DNA of 61,050 nt. Source: Candidatus Gastranaerophilales bacterium (GTDB lineage Bacteria > Cyanobacteriota > Vampirovibrionia > Gastranaerophilales > Gastranaerophilaceae). The DNA lies in NCBI GenBank assembly GCA_944322755.1, contig CALUPY010000014.1, forward strand, positions 1 to 61,050, in the 5' to 3' direction. Every line of letters starts with the position of its first letter. Position 1 is the stretch's first letter. Under the pieces are notes generated by a model, which ran no database searches, was not told where the DNA came from, and saw nothing but the letters and a program-made list of their open reading frames with translations. The position numbers and the translations under genes are program-made. Of the stretch, positions 25,053 to 36,272 are shown in pieces.

Positions 25053-27428
25053 ATGCAAGTTCAAAAAATTTTATTTTACCCCCAGATAAAAAATCAAAAT
25101 TCTACCCCCAAAACATCATCAAAAAACAGTGTTCAAGCACCCTCAATTTCCCCATCTCTTCCCCCCGTTTCTGCGAACAATCTTCATGGCTACACGCTCC
25201 CTTTGAGCTTTAAAGGTTTCGATTTTCAAAAAACAGTGGACACAAATTATTTTCAGCTGCCTCCCGGTACAAAACCGGATATATTTCAAAAAGCAGCCGC
25301 AGAAAATCTTTATCTCGGCAACGATGTAATTGTGACTGCGCCTACCGGTACCGGAAAAACTGCAATTGCACACTATATAATCACAAAGAATCTTGAAGAA
25401 GGCAAAAAAACTTTCTATACAACTCCGCTAAAAGCTCTGAGCAACGAAAAATTTAAAGACTTTCAGCGTACTTACGGAAAAAATAATGTCGGACTCTTAA
25501 CCGGCGATGTAAAAATGAATATCAATGCGCCTATTGTACTTATGACTACAGAAATTTACAGAAACATGGTTTTTGGCAACAATTTCAAAGACAGAAATGA
25601 AATGCTCAAAAATCTTAAAACCGTAGTCTTTGATGAATTGCACTATCTTGGGGATGTTGACAGAGGCGGAATATGGGAACAGTCCATAATATTATCCGAC
25701 CCCAATACCCAGCTTCTTTCGCTATCGGCTACAGTTGGAAATAAAAAAGACGTTGCTGCCTGGATGTCAGAATTAAGACCGCAGGGAAAACTCGAAATAG
25801 TTGCGCTGAAAAACGCTGATGACAAATACAATGCTGACATCTCCGCACCTAAGCATACTGTCCTCATAGATGTCCCCTCTGAAAACAGACACGTCGAGCT
25901 GGAAATAAATCACCTTCGTACAGAAGCAAAATCACACGAATTTACCCAATTATTTTCAAATTCCATAAACAACAAAACCAATAAGCCAAAAGAACTCACT
26001 GCAAACTACAACACTCCTCCGTCAATGGAGGCCTACTCCAGAATTGTTCAAAAATTACAAAATGAAGACAAACTTCCGTCTATTATATTTATATTCAGTA
26101 AAAAAGGCTGCAATGCAGTTATGAAATATCTGACAGAATTCGGCCCCGAACTCACCTCAGAAGAGGACAAGAAAGAAATAGAATCCACAATTACAAAATA
26201 CAGAAGCCAGGGCAAATATCTCGGAGAATCCCTGAACTTTAAAGCACTGTCAAAAGGCTATGCAATGCACAACTCGGGACTTCTCCCCACACAAAAAGAA
26301 CTCATAGAAGAACTGTTCCAGAAAAAACTTATAAAAATTGTTTTCGCTACAGAAACACTTTCCGCTGGTATTAACATGCCCGCAAGGACAACAATAATCA
26401 CCGCTGTACGCAAACCTACAGAAACACCAGACAGCACAGACGGCAAACGTTTTCTAACCCCAAATGAATTTCATCAGATGGCAGGACGGGCAGGAAGACG
26501 CGGGATTGACAAAAAAGGTTACAGCTATGCTCTGAGTGTCAATGACGCACAGCAGGAAAAATTTGATGAACTTATAAACGCTCCGAGCAATGACCTCAAA
26601 AGCGCATTCAAGCCCGACTACTCATTCATTGCCGGCTACTATGATTTTACGCAGGATGATGAATATATAAAACAGCTTTTTGAAAAATCTTTCTTTGCTT
26701 ACAATGAAGATAAAAATACACAGGCTGCTAATGCCGAACGGCTTCTCAAATTATTTAATACAAGAAAGGGTATACTCAGGAGAACGAATTTTCTAAAACC
26801 TGACAATACACTCACACAAAAAGGGAAAATGCTTACCCGTCTCAACGGTTACGAGCAGATACCCATAGTTAATGCAATTTATAATAAGGATTTACAGAAT
26901 TTTAATGCAATAGAGCTTGCGTCTATTGCAGCAGCATTTGCGAATATAGAACCGCAGGCAACAGATAAGGAAGAAAGTAAAAAAGAACGCCAGAATACGG
27001 TATTTAAAAGCAAAGACCAGAAACTGGAAAAATATATCTTAGAATTTCAAAAAACACTTTCTGATTACAACGGTTCAATGAAAAAACTCGATAAAAAATT
27101 TAAAAAATGTGCAATGAACAAAGACGCCATCACACATGTCTATGAATGGGCAGAATCCAACTCAATTTTCAAAGATTCACGCGAAAACTGGAACAGATTA
27201 TATTTTGGATCCTCCAGAGACACCATCAGAGATGAAGGCTCTATGTTTAAAGAAATCACAATGACTGCCGACCTTCTGCGACAAATGGCCGACATCGCAA
27301 AAACAGGTGAAGAAACGTCAAAATCAAAAGACGACATTCTGTATTACAAAAAACTTCAAAATACCCTGAAAGAAGCAGAAAAACTTATTAGCAAAGAGCC
27401 GGTTGCTGACTCAAGGACTGTAAAATAA
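25053..27428 (+). CDS. Ski2/Mtr4-like superfamily 2 helicase with N-terminal SFKG leader
   Basis: The 791-residue protein opens with a Ser/Pro/Asn-rich leader of about 50 residues and SFKGFDF at 52-58, then a helicase core. Walker A is APTGTGKT, followed by TTPLKALSNEK, the DELH box (VVFDELHYLGD), LSATVGN, FATETLSAGINMPA and motif VI HQMAGRAGRRGID. These are the motifs of Ski2-like helicases, which act on RNA or DNA. The C-terminal 250 residues are charged and lack a recognisable domain. RBS AAGGAAGC precedes the ATG. The leader is shared in style with the protein at 14249-14830. The gene stands alone upstream of eno. Confidence 0.87.
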   Translation: MQVQKILFYPQIKNQNSTPKTSSKNSVQAPSISPSLPPVSANNLHGYTLPLSFKGFDFQKTVDTNYFQLPPGTKPDIFQKAAAENLYLGNDVIVTAPTGTGKTAIAHYIITKNLEEGKKTFYTTPLKALSNEKFKDFQRTYGKNNVGLLTGDVKMNINAPIVLMTTEIYRNMVFGNNFKDRNEMLKNLKTVVFDELHYLGDVDRGGIWEQSIILSDPNTQLLSLSATVGNKKDVAAWMSELRPQGKLEIVALKNADDKYNADISAPKHTVLIDVPSENRHVELEINHLRTEAKSHEFTQLFSNSINNKTNKPKELTANYNTPPSMEAYSRIVQKLQNEDKLPSIIFIFSKKGCNAVMKYLTEFGPELTSEEDKKEIESTITKYRSQGKYLGESLNFKALSKGYAMHNSGLLPTQKELIEELFQKKLIKIVFATETLSAGINMPARTTIITAVRKPTETPDSTDGKRFLTPNEFHQMAGRAGRRGIDKKGYSYALSVNDAQQEKFDELINAPSNDLKSAFKPDYSFIAGYYDFTQDDEYIKQLFEKSFFAYNEDKNTQAANAERLLKLFNTRKGILRRTNFLKPDNTLTQKGKMLTRLNGYEQIPIVNAIYNKDLQNFNAIELASIAAAFANIEPQATDKEESKKERQNTVFKSKDQKLEKYILEFQKTLSDYNGSMKKLDKKFKKCAMNKDAITHVYEWAESNSIFKDSRENWNRLYFGSSRDTIRDEGSMFKEITMTADLLRQMADIAKTGEETSKSKDDILYYKKLQNTLKEAEKLISKEPVADSRTVK

Positions 27429-27511
27429 AAATGCTTTATTAAATTAATTCTGATATCCCAGACGGAATTTTAAAACAAATAATTTTTAACATTTTTATAA
27501 TGTTTAAATTC

Positions 27512-27540
27512 TTGTAAATTCTTTTTTCTCGTGGGATAAT
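27512..27540 (+). promoter_or_regulatory. Sigma-70-type promoter of eno
   Basis: TTGTAA (27512-27517) and GATAAT (27535-27540) are separated by exactly 17 bp. The ATG of eno follows 49 bp downstream, with a GGAG ribosome site between. Confidence 0.7.
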
Positions 27541-27550
27541 CTGACTATAG

Positions 27551-28900
<1,350 letters not shown>

Positions 28901-28920
28901 TTGATTGTTAATAAAAATCA

Positions 28921-28957
28921 AAAAACGGAATCTGATTTTTCAGGTTCCGTTTTTTCT
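28921..28957 (+). terminator. Intrinsic terminator of eno
   Basis: AAAAACGGAA and TTCCGTTTTTT pair over a 14-base loop, 20 bp after the eno stop codon, with a T tail. Confidence 0.85.
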
Positions 28958-29047
28958 AAAACATGACTATTTTAAAATTTTCATTAAACAAATAACAGAA
29001 AATCTCCTCCAAAAGTATGAAATAATTCTCTAAAGCCAAATCAAAAG

Positions 29048-29076
29048 TTAACTTATACCGTAATTGATAGTATAAT
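29048..29076 (+). promoter_or_regulatory. Promoter of the flagellar-type cluster
   Basis: TTAACT (29048-29053) and TATAAT (29071-29076) are 17 bp apart, 28 bp before the fliF start. The perfect -10 suggests housekeeping sigma control rather than a FliA or sigma-54 promoter. Confidence 0.55.
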
Positions 29077-29104
29077 CTTTAATATAGGCAGGTAAAATTT
29101 ACAG

Positions 29105-30727
29105 ATGAATTTTAAGGATATCTTAAACAACAAGCCATTACTGTACGGGATAATAGGGGCACTGGTATTGTCGGTTGCGCTTATTATAACCATCGGGTTT
29201 GCAATATCCGCAAAATCAGGCGACGGTCCAAAAGCTGTAAAAGAAAAAGTTATAAAAGAAAATCTCGACCTGCTTACAACAGATAATCTGGGCAAAGCCA
29301 TAGAAATACAAGCTCTGCTTGCAAGAGAAGGCATAAACATCCAAAGACGTGTGGATGGTACAAAATCCACTCTTTATCTGCAAAATTACACTATGTCAGA
29401 AAGAGACAGAGTGCTTCTTGCTATTGTAAAAAGCGGATTGATGGATCAGAACGTCGGACTTGAAATATTTGATAAAGGCGACTTTACCTCAACAAAAGAA
29501 GACAAAAGAATCCGCCTTGCAAGGGCAATAAACGGCGAATTATCAAGACTCATCAGAAAAATTCCGCCTATTGAAAATGCTTCGGTATTCATTTCAATCC
29601 CTGAGCAGACTATGTTTTCCGCTGACCAAAAACCGATAACAGCAACCGTCCAGGTCGTTATGCCCAGCGGTGAAAAGCTTGACCCGATGAAAATTAAAGC
29701 TATAAGAAACCTGCTTCTGGGCTCTATTAACGGTCTGACCTCAGAAAATATTTCGATAACAGATACAAACGGCAATGTCTATGACAGCATAATAACTGCC
29801 GAAGATGATATACTGCAAAAATTGCAGGAAAACGATGCTTACATGCAGCAAAAAGTCAGCAAACAGTTAGATAAACTTGTCGGCAAAGGAAATTATGTAG
29901 CGACAGTAAGCACGTATTTAAGAGAATCTCCTATGGACAGGTCGACCATAGACTTTGACCCGAACAAAAAGACCGCTGTAACCGAACAGACCTTCTCGGA
30001 AGGGCTCGGAGACCAGACCCGGGATTCTAACAAAGGCATAAATGCAGTGAGCGTCTACCTGCCTAACGGACTGCCCGCGAGCAATGCCGACTCATCCCAG
30101 GACAGAAGCTACTCAAGAACAGCACGAGAAACCCAGTATGGTGTTGCAAAAGTTCAGACCAACGAATTTTTGAAACCCGGTGTTGTTGAAGACATCTCTA
30201 TTGCTGTAACCCTTGAAGAAAGCGCAATTCCTCCGAATACAACTCTTGAAGAAATGAAAGTCTTAATTGCAAATGCAGCTTCTCCAAAAGCTTCTCCTGA
30301 TAATGTCCAGATTGCATTCTCAGACACAATTGACCCGTTCCTTGCCGGGGACAAACCGGAAGCACTGCCTAAACCCGATGCAACCGGAAACCCGTGGTGG
30401 ATTGCTATTGCGCTTATTGCAATAGGGCTGCTTGGCAGTTTAAAATTCCTTTCTGACAAGGTAAAACAGGCACAGGAAAAGCAAAGACAAGAAATAGAAA
30501 TGCTCAGGGAAAAAGCTCTCGAGCAGGAAAAACAGCTCAGAGACGTAAACCTCAAAGCAGCAGAACTTATCGAAAAACAGGCGCAAATGTCACAGGGGCT
30601 TCTTGAACAGAGAAACCAGTCACTGCCCGAGATAAATTCTGTTCTGGAAGAGTTGAGCGATGAAATGGAAGACATTGACGATGAAGATATAGCAGAACAT
30701 GTAAAAAGCTGGATAGAAAAAGCTTAA
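29105..30727 (+). CDS. fliF: Flagellar MS-ring protein FliF
   Basis: FliF forms the membrane ring at the base of the flagellum and its export gate. The 540-residue protein has a first membrane helix at about 13-36 (LLYGIIGALVLSVALIITIG). Next comes the periplasmic ring-building part with ALLAREGINIQ, RRVDGTKSTLYLQN and ENASVFISIPEQT, matching the secretin-like domains, then a second helix (NPWWIAIALIAIGLLG). A cytoplasmic coiled coil ends in DIAEHVKSWIEKA. The final residues resemble the FliG-binding tail of FliF. It is the first gene of a five-gene operon with fliH, flhA and fliI. Confidence 0.9.
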   Translation: MNFKDILNNKPLLYGIIGALVLSVALIITIGFAISAKSGDGPKAVKEKVIKENLDLLTTDNLGKAIEIQALLAREGINIQRRVDGTKSTLYLQNYTMSERDRVLLAIVKSGLMDQNVGLEIFDKGDFTSTKEDKRIRLARAINGELSRLIRKIPPIENASVFISIPEQTMFSADQKPITATVQVVMPSGEKLDPMKIKAIRNLLLGSINGLTSENISITDTNGNVYDSIITAEDDILQKLQENDAYMQQKVSKQLDKLVGKGNYVATVSTYLRESPMDRSTIDFDPNKKTAVTEQTFSEGLGDQTRDSNKGINAVSVYLPNGLPASNADSSQDRSYSRTARETQYGVAKVQTNEFLKPGVVEDISIAVTLEESAIPPNTTLEEMKVLIANAASPKASPDNVQIAFSDTIDPFLAGDKPEALPKPDATGNPWWIAIALIAIGLLGSLKFLSDKVKQAQEKQRQEIEMLREKALEQEKQLRDVNLKAAELIEKQAQMSQGLLEQRNQSLPEINSVLEELSDEMEDIDDEDIAEHVKSWIEKA

Positions 30728-30752
30728 AATAAGACAACAGGGAGAGGGATAA

Positions 30753-31733
30753 ATGCCTATAGAAGGATTTGATTACAAAGAGTTTGCGAAGAATCTTGCA
30801 GAACAAGCAGGACAGGTTATCCCTGGGGATATTTCAGACCCTGACAAACAATACATTGTAAACATTGTCTACAATTTCAGCTATATGGCCGGCGAAGCTC
30901 TGTTCAACGATGCAAACCTGAACTTTAACGCGCAGCAGGCAATGCTAGTCACCCAGTTTATCGGCGAATGGTCATTCCACAAGTCAATCGACGTTATAAG
31001 AAGCGGTATAAACCCGCAATTCAGAGACGGAATAATGCAAAAAATTGCATTCACTGTTTTTGAAATAGCAAAACAGGCTATTCTAAAAAATATGACGCAG
31101 GATGATACGATTAATATCGTTGAATTTCACGTCAAAAAAGCCTATGTAGAGGCACTGCAGGAATTAAAAAATAAAGGCGTCATAAACGAAGAACAGTGCG
31201 CAAATGCCGAAAAACTTTCGAACATCGATGATATGGCACAGCAGGTGCAGGAACAAGCCGCAGCCGCCGCAGAAGCCGGAGGCGGAGGAGAAGTTGAGGA
31301 TGAATATGTCAAAAACATGAGTGACAATAAAATCCTGAAACTCGCAACGCTTGCTATGGTGCTAAAAAGACTTCCCGAAAATAAACGCGCTGCAGTTCTT
31401 AAAAAAATAAGTCAGGAAGACAAAGGTGTGCTTGAAGAATATGCGCAGATGGATGATTTAGAAAGCAAAATTGACCGCGGCATTACGGCAAGATGTGCCA
31501 GAGACCTGAAAGACAGTCTGCCTGAGCCTAAAAATATAAACCCTAAAAAAGTCTATGACAGATTATATAAAATTGTAAAAAATTCGGATATTTCAAAACT
31601 TTCTAATATTATAAAAAAAGAGCGTGAATGCGTAAAAAGACTGATTTCCGGAGTTTACGAAGCGGAGGATCCGGAAGTTCCGCCGAGAGTAGTTGAAATA
31701 ATCTGCGACCATCTGGAAGAAAAACTGCAATGA
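30753..31733 (+). CDS. Protein in the fliG position, divergent or replacement switch component
   Basis: In standard operons fliG lies between fliF and fliH, and this gene takes that place. Its 326 residues do not show the usual FliG features (no AAILLLSLG start, no EHPQ or C-terminal charged helix pattern). An N-terminal helical region (1-150), an Ala/Gly-rich linker (QEQAAAAAEAGGGGEVEDE) and a C-terminal helical region starting ILKLATLAMVLKRLPENKRAAVLKKIS are visible. The latter faintly resembles FliG/MgtE-type helices. Its stop codon region overlaps the fliH start (TGATAAT). I infer that it binds FliF and replaces or is a highly diverged FliG. This is unproven. Confidence 0.6.
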   Translation: MPIEGFDYKEFAKNLAEQAGQVIPGDISDPDKQYIVNIVYNFSYMAGEALFNDANLNFNAQQAMLVTQFIGEWSFHKSIDVIRSGINPQFRDGIMQKIAFTVFEIAKQAILKNMTQDDTINIVEFHVKKAYVEALQELKNKGVINEEQCANAEKLSNIDDMAQQVQEQAAAAAEAGGGGEVEDEYVKNMSDNKILKLATLAMVLKRLPENKRAAVLKKISQEDKGVLEEYAQMDDLESKIDRGITARCARDLKDSLPEPKNINPKKVYDRLYKIVKNSDISKLSNIIKKERECVKRLISGVYEAEDPEVPPRVVEIICDHLEEKLQ

Positions 31734-32767
31734 TAATAAAAAAGAAAAACGCACAACCAAAACCCAAGCCTATACAAACGGAGACACCAAAACCCAAAAT
31801 ACCTGCTCCGCAGCCGGCTCCTGCCCAAATTCCGGATTCCAGCCCCATGCCTGTGCAACCCGGGCCAATTCAAGAGCCTGAATCCGAACAAAATACTGCT
31901 TTAGAAAATCTTGAAACAGAAATTCTAAATGATATTGAAGAACCCCAAACCTCTCCGGTTTCACAAGATGATATAATACCAGAACCGCAGCCGGAACCGG
32001 AACCTGAGCCCGAACCGGAGCCTGAGCCGGAAGAAGAAGTTATAGATTTATTTGAAGGGTTTGATTTACAGAATATTGATTTCACTCAGAGACAGGAAAG
32101 AAGACGCGGAGACCGCAGACGCGGTTACAGAAGGGTTGATGACAGAAATCTTGTTTCCCGCGCACAGGCAGAAGCTATTGCGATAAAAGAAAAAGCCTAT
32201 CAGGACGGTTATAATAACGGACTTGTGAATGCGCAGGATACGATAGATGATTTAAAGGACAGTATTGCTGAATTTATGGGTTACAAACATGAAATTTATG
32301 AAAAAATGTGCGACCATTTTCTAGATTTATCTGTCAAAATTGCGGAAAAAATCATAAAAAAAGAAGTAAAATCGAGCAAAAGCGTTCTAAAAAACATAAT
32401 AATGGGCGCACTCGAAGATATTGCCAAAGGTGAAACTAAAATTATACTTAAAGTAGCACCTTCGGATGTAGAATACACGAAAGAACTCGTACCGGGTATT
32501 TTGTCAACCGGACAAATCGAAGCTAAAATCTATGTAACAGGCGATGATGATGTTGAAGATGGTAGCGTAATCATTGAAACATCAAACGGTCTAATTGACG
32601 CAAACATAGATACCCAGCTCGAGGTAATAAAAGAATCTTTCAAACAAATTTCATCACCTGACTCATCTTCAGAAAATCCCGATGAGGATGACTATGACGA
32701 CGAAGAAGACATAGAAGAAGTTGACGATGAGGATGAAATAGAAGAAGACACGGACGAAGAACCGTAA
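31730..32767 (+). CDS. fliH: Flagellar export ATPase regulator FliH-like
   Basis: FliH links the export ATPase FliI to the export gate. The 345-residue protein has a long proline- and glutamate-rich N-terminal region (about 1-110) with an uninterrupted EP repeat, and a basic patch (RQERRRGDRRRGYRR). A FliH/HrpE-type region follows, with AIKEKAYQDGYNNGLVNAQ, a coiled coil and LSVKIAEKIIKKEVKSS. The C-terminal tail is extremely acidic (DEDDYDDEEDIEEVDDEDE). The family is normally 200-280 residues, so both extensions are unusual. It overlaps the preceding gene by four bases and is followed closely by flhA. Confidence 0.8.
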   Translation: MIIKKKNAQPKPKPIQTETPKPKIPAPQPAPAQIPDSSPMPVQPGPIQEPESEQNTALENLETEILNDIEEPQTSPVSQDDIIPEPQPEPEPEPEPEPEPEEEVIDLFEGFDLQNIDFTQRQERRRGDRRRGYRRVDDRNLVSRAQAEAIAIKEKAYQDGYNNGLVNAQDTIDDLKDSIAEFMGYKHEIYEKMCDHFLDLSVKIAEKIIKKEVKSSKSVLKNIIMGALEDIAKGETKIILKVAPSDVEYTKELVPGILSTGQIEAKIYVTGDDDVEDGSVIIETSNGLIDANIDTQLEVIKESFKQISSPDSSSENPDEDDYDDEEDIEEVDDEDEIEEDTDEEP

Positions 32768-32784
32768 AATAAAGGAGCTAAAAC

Positions 32785-34899
32785 TTGGCAAACCAGCAGG
32801 CAGGCGGAGTAAATCCTATAAGCGAAATTTCATTGGCAATATTTGTAATAATGCTGATACTTATCCTGCTTATTGAAATGCCTACCTGGATTATCAATTT
32901 TTCAATAAGCTTGAATATCACAATCGGTATTGTCTTGCTTATGATATCTCTGTATGTTCAAAAACCGCTTGAACTTGCAGCATTTCCGTCCATTATTCTT
33001 ATTGGTACAATGTTTCGTCTTGTGCTCAGTATTGCTTCGACAAGACTTATTCTAGCAAAAGGAGAAGCCGGCGAAGTAATCCACGCGTTCGGGACATTCG
33101 TCACAGGCGGTAACTTAATCGTAGGCGGTGTTATATTTATAATCATCACTATCGTTCAGTTCATGGTAATCACAAAAGGTGCTGAACGTATAGCAGAGGT
33201 CTCGGCAAGGTTTGCACTGGACGCGATGCCCGGTAAACAAATGACTATCGACGCGGATTTTAATGCCGGATTGATTTCACCTGAAGAAGCGGTAAAACGA
33301 AGAGAGGATCTACAAAGAGAATCAGCGCTGTTCGGTTCTATGGACGGTGCCATGAAATTCGTAAAAGGTGATACGATTGCCGGTATAATTATCGTAATCA
33401 TAAACATCATAGGCGGTTTGTGTATCGGTGTTTTGATGAACGGAATGCCGGCTGCCGACGCTGTTTCAAAATATACCGTATTAACAGTCGGTGACGGTCT
33501 TGCGTCACAGGTTCCGTCGCTTTTGATGTCAATCTCAGCCGGTATCGTAATGACCCGTTCATCTGCAGCAAGCGCCAGCTTAGGCGGAGACCTTGCGGCA
33601 CAGATTATGAACAAACCCTACAGCTTGTTTTTCACATGCGGATTTTTGCTTTTGATTGCGGCAACAAGCAGTATAACCGGTCTGCCCTGGTTCCCGTTTG
33701 TTGTATTTACCATAATTATTGCAATAGCCGGATTTTCTGTACTGGTCAATCAGGATGTACAGGCTCAACTCGGACAACTTGAACACGTACGCCAGAACAT
33801 GCAAGACCTTGTTAACCCGAATAAGATGTATGAACGTCTCGGCGTTGATGTATTGAGTTTACAGGTAGGCTCAGGCTTGTTGCCGATTGCAGACCCTGAT
33901 CAGGAAGGTCAGCTGCTTGCCAAAATTGCTGCCCTAAGACAGCGTGTAACAGACGAACTCGGATACATTATACCAAACATAAGAATTATGGACTCGTCAG
34001 CACTGGATGCTAACGAATATTTGATAGCAATAAGAGGAAACACTGTTGCGACAGGTTTTGTATACCCCGGGAAATACATGATTATTGCCGACCAGTGGGA
34101 CAGCACCGGAAAGCCTACCCCTGCCGATGCAATCGTAAATATCGACCCGACATATCAGGCGCAGGCATACTGGGTTTCTCAGGATGATATAGACCCCAAC
34201 GACGGACTCACTGCCGTAGACTCCGTTGACGTAATCGTTACCCATCTGCAAGAATGTGTAAGAAAATACGTTGATGAAGTTATGACAAAAACCGATGTAC
34301 TGAAACTCATGGAACTTGTAAAAAGCCAAGACCCGACGCTTGTTAATGACCTTATCCCGACAATTATTTCAACAAGCGACCTCAGAAAGATTTTTGTTAA
34401 CCTGATACGTGAAAAAGTTTCAATAAAAGATATTATATTTATATTCGAACGACTTTGCGATTATGCAAGATTTTCAAAAGAGCCTGATATCCTTTCAGAG
34501 CGTATCAGAGCGGCTCTTGGCAGACAGATATGTCTGGCACACACCACAGAGGACAAAGTTCTTTACGCACTGACACTTTCTTCAGAATGGGAAAAAACAC
34601 TTGATGACAGCTGCCAGAGAACAGAGCTGGGGACAATGTTCCTTTTGAATCCTATGCAGGTGCAGGATTTGATTGAAACAACAGCCTCCACTCTTATGAG
34701 AGCACACCAGACAGTAGGCAGACAACCGGTTATCCTTTGCTCTCCGAGAATAAGACTGCCCTTGTACCAGCTTCTTGAACGTCATATTCCGACGATTGTG
34801 GTTATTTCCTACAGTGAATTGATTACGGATATCAAAGTTGAAGCAGTAGACACAATCGGCGAAACCTATGCACAGGAATATGATATGGGAGGCGGCTAA
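32785..34899 (+). CDS. flhA: Flagellar export gate protein FlhA
   Basis: FlhA is the large membrane component of the flagellar type III export gate. The 704-residue product starts at TTG 32785, nine bases after AAAGGAG. About eight membrane helices occupy residues 15-310. The family signature is seen as MFRLVLSIASTRLILAKGEAG and later ITKGAERIAEVSARFALDAMPGKQM with DADFNAGLI. A cytoplasmic domain of about 370 residues follows and binds chaperones and FliI. The C-terminal part ends VDTIGETYAQEYDMGGG. Its stop overlaps the fliI start by one base (TAATG). A non-flagellar type III system (SctV) is possible, but the fliF neighbour favours flagella. Confidence 0.93.
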   Translation: MANQQAGGVNPISEISLAIFVIMLILILLIEMPTWIINFSISLNITIGIVLLMISLYVQKPLELAAFPSIILIGTMFRLVLSIASTRLILAKGEAGEVIHAFGTFVTGGNLIVGGVIFIIITIVQFMVITKGAERIAEVSARFALDAMPGKQMTIDADFNAGLISPEEAVKRREDLQRESALFGSMDGAMKFVKGDTIAGIIIVIINIIGGLCIGVLMNGMPAADAVSKYTVLTVGDGLASQVPSLLMSISAGIVMTRSSAASASLGGDLAAQIMNKPYSLFFTCGFLLLIAATSSITGLPWFPFVVFTIIIAIAGFSVLVNQDVQAQLGQLEHVRQNMQDLVNPNKMYERLGVDVLSLQVGSGLLPIADPDQEGQLLAKIAALRQRVTDELGYIIPNIRIMDSSALDANEYLIAIRGNTVATGFVYPGKYMIIADQWDSTGKPTPADAIVNIDPTYQAQAYWVSQDDIDPNDGLTAVDSVDVIVTHLQECVRKYVDEVMTKTDVLKLMELVKSQDPTLVNDLIPTIISTSDLRKIFVNLIREKVSIKDIIFIFERLCDYARFSKEPDILSERIRAALGRQICLAHTTEDKVLYALTLSSEWEKTLDDSCQRTELGTMFLLNPMQVQDLIETTASTLMRAHQTVGRQPVILCSPRIRLPLYQLLERHIPTIVVISYSELITDIKVEAVDTIGETYAQEYDMGGG

Positions 34900-36248
34900 T
34901 GATAGTACAAAGCACTGAACGCTCAATTGAATACTTAAAAGCCAGAGCTTATGAAATTTTGAATAACACACCTCTGTATCAGTACAAAGGCTCTGTATCA
35001 AAGCTTCTGGGATTAACAGTAGAAGTCCAGCTTCCGGGGCTGAAAATCGGCGACCTGTGTTTTATTGAAACCTATAACGGCGAAAAAAAACCTGCAGAAG
35101 TTGTTGCCTTCAAAGGCGATACTGCCCAGCTTCTGCTTTTATACGACGGTTCCGGTATCGGACAGGGAAGTCTTGTACAAACAACAGGCACACCTATTAT
35201 GATTCCGGTCGGAGATTTCCTGCTCGGCAGATTGATAAACCCTATGGGTGAACCAATAGACGGCAGACCTCTCGATACTGCCGGTGCAAATTTTGTATCC
35301 ATAGACGGTCCTGCGCCGAGTCCTTTTGACAGACCGATTATCAGTACAATGTTTTCAACAGGTGTCCGGGCAATAGATGCGGCAATGACAATGGGCGCAG
35401 GCCAGCGTATGGGGCTGTTTGCAGGCTCAGGAGTCGGTAAAAGTACAATGCTGGGTATGATTGCAAGAAACTCTGATGCGGATGTAAACGTTGTTGCACT
35501 GATAGGAGAACGCGGCAGAGAAGTCAAAGAGTTTATAGAAGATTCTCTCGGCGAAGAGGGTATGAAAAAATCCGTTCTCGTATGCTCAACAGGAGACCAG
35601 CCGCCTTTGATTCGTCAAAAATGTCTGCAAGCAGCGACTTCTGTCTGTGAATATTTCAGAGACCAGGGGAAAAAGGTGTTCCTCATGACAGATACAGTAA
35701 CCCGTTGTGCAATGGCAGGGCGTGAAGTCGGACTGTCTATCGGAGAACCGCCTACAATGAAAGGCTATCCGCCTTCTATTTTTTCCTGGCTGCAAAAAGT
35801 TCTTGAACGTGCAGGAAACAGTCCTAAAGGTTCTATTACCGCGCTTTACACCGTACTTATGGAAGGTGACGATATAAACGACCCGATTGTCGACACAGTC
35901 AGAGGTATCACGGACGGGCACATCTTTTTAAGCCGTAAAGTTGCAGAAATGAACCACTATCCGGCAATCGACGTGCTGGGAAGCATTTCAAGGCTTATGT
36001 CCGCTATAGCGACTCCCGAGCACAAAGAAGCCGCAGCAAAAATGCGCCGCACAATGGCACTGTACAGAGAAAACAAAGACTTGATTGACGTAGGTATGTA
36101 TGTGGCAGGTTCTAATCCGAGACTGGACACGGCAATTCAGCTTATGCCACAGATAAACGCATTCCTGCAGCAACGCGTAACAGATACAGTCAGTATGGAT
36201 ACTACTATAAATACACTCATTGACATGATGTCAGGTGTGGATATATAA
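34899..36248 (+). CDS. fliI: Flagellar export ATPase FliI
   Basis: FliI is the hexameric F1-like ATPase that energises and unfolds flagellar export substrates. The 449-residue protein has the P-loop GLFAGSGVGKSTM, then ALIGERGREVKEF and TDTVTRCAMAGREVGLSIGEPPTMKGYPPS, the diagnostic segment for FliI/SctN ATPases, followed by DDINDPIVDTVRGITDGHIFLSRK. It closes the operon with fliF, the fliG-position gene, fliH and flhA. Downstream lies the first copy of the dispersed repeat. FliJ and the FliPQR gate proteins are not in the window. Confidence 0.94.
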   Translation: MIVQSTERSIEYLKARAYEILNNTPLYQYKGSVSKLLGLTVEVQLPGLKIGDLCFIETYNGEKKPAEVVAFKGDTAQLLLLYDGSGIGQGSLVQTTGTPIMIPVGDFLLGRLINPMGEPIDGRPLDTAGANFVSIDGPAPSPFDRPIISTMFSTGVRAIDAAMTMGAGQRMGLFAGSGVGKSTMLGMIARNSDADVNVVALIGERGREVKEFIEDSLGEEGMKKSVLVCSTGDQPPLIRQKCLQAATSVCEYFRDQGKKVFLMTDTVTRCAMAGREVGLSIGEPPTMKGYPPSIFSWLQKVLERAGNSPKGSITALYTVLMEGDDINDPIVDTVRGITDGHIFLSRKVAEMNHYPAIDVLGSISRLMSAIATPEHKEAAAKMRRTMALYRENKDLIDVGMYVAGSNPRLDTAIQLMPQINAFLQQRVTDTVSMDTTINTLIDMMSGVDI

Positions 36249-36272
36249 AAATATTTAAAAAATTTTTATATA

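Noticed and set aside
31980-32036. GAACCGGAGCCTGA-type tandem repeats
   Set aside because: These encode the Glu-Pro repeat of the FliH-like protein and are not a CRISPR or independent repeat.
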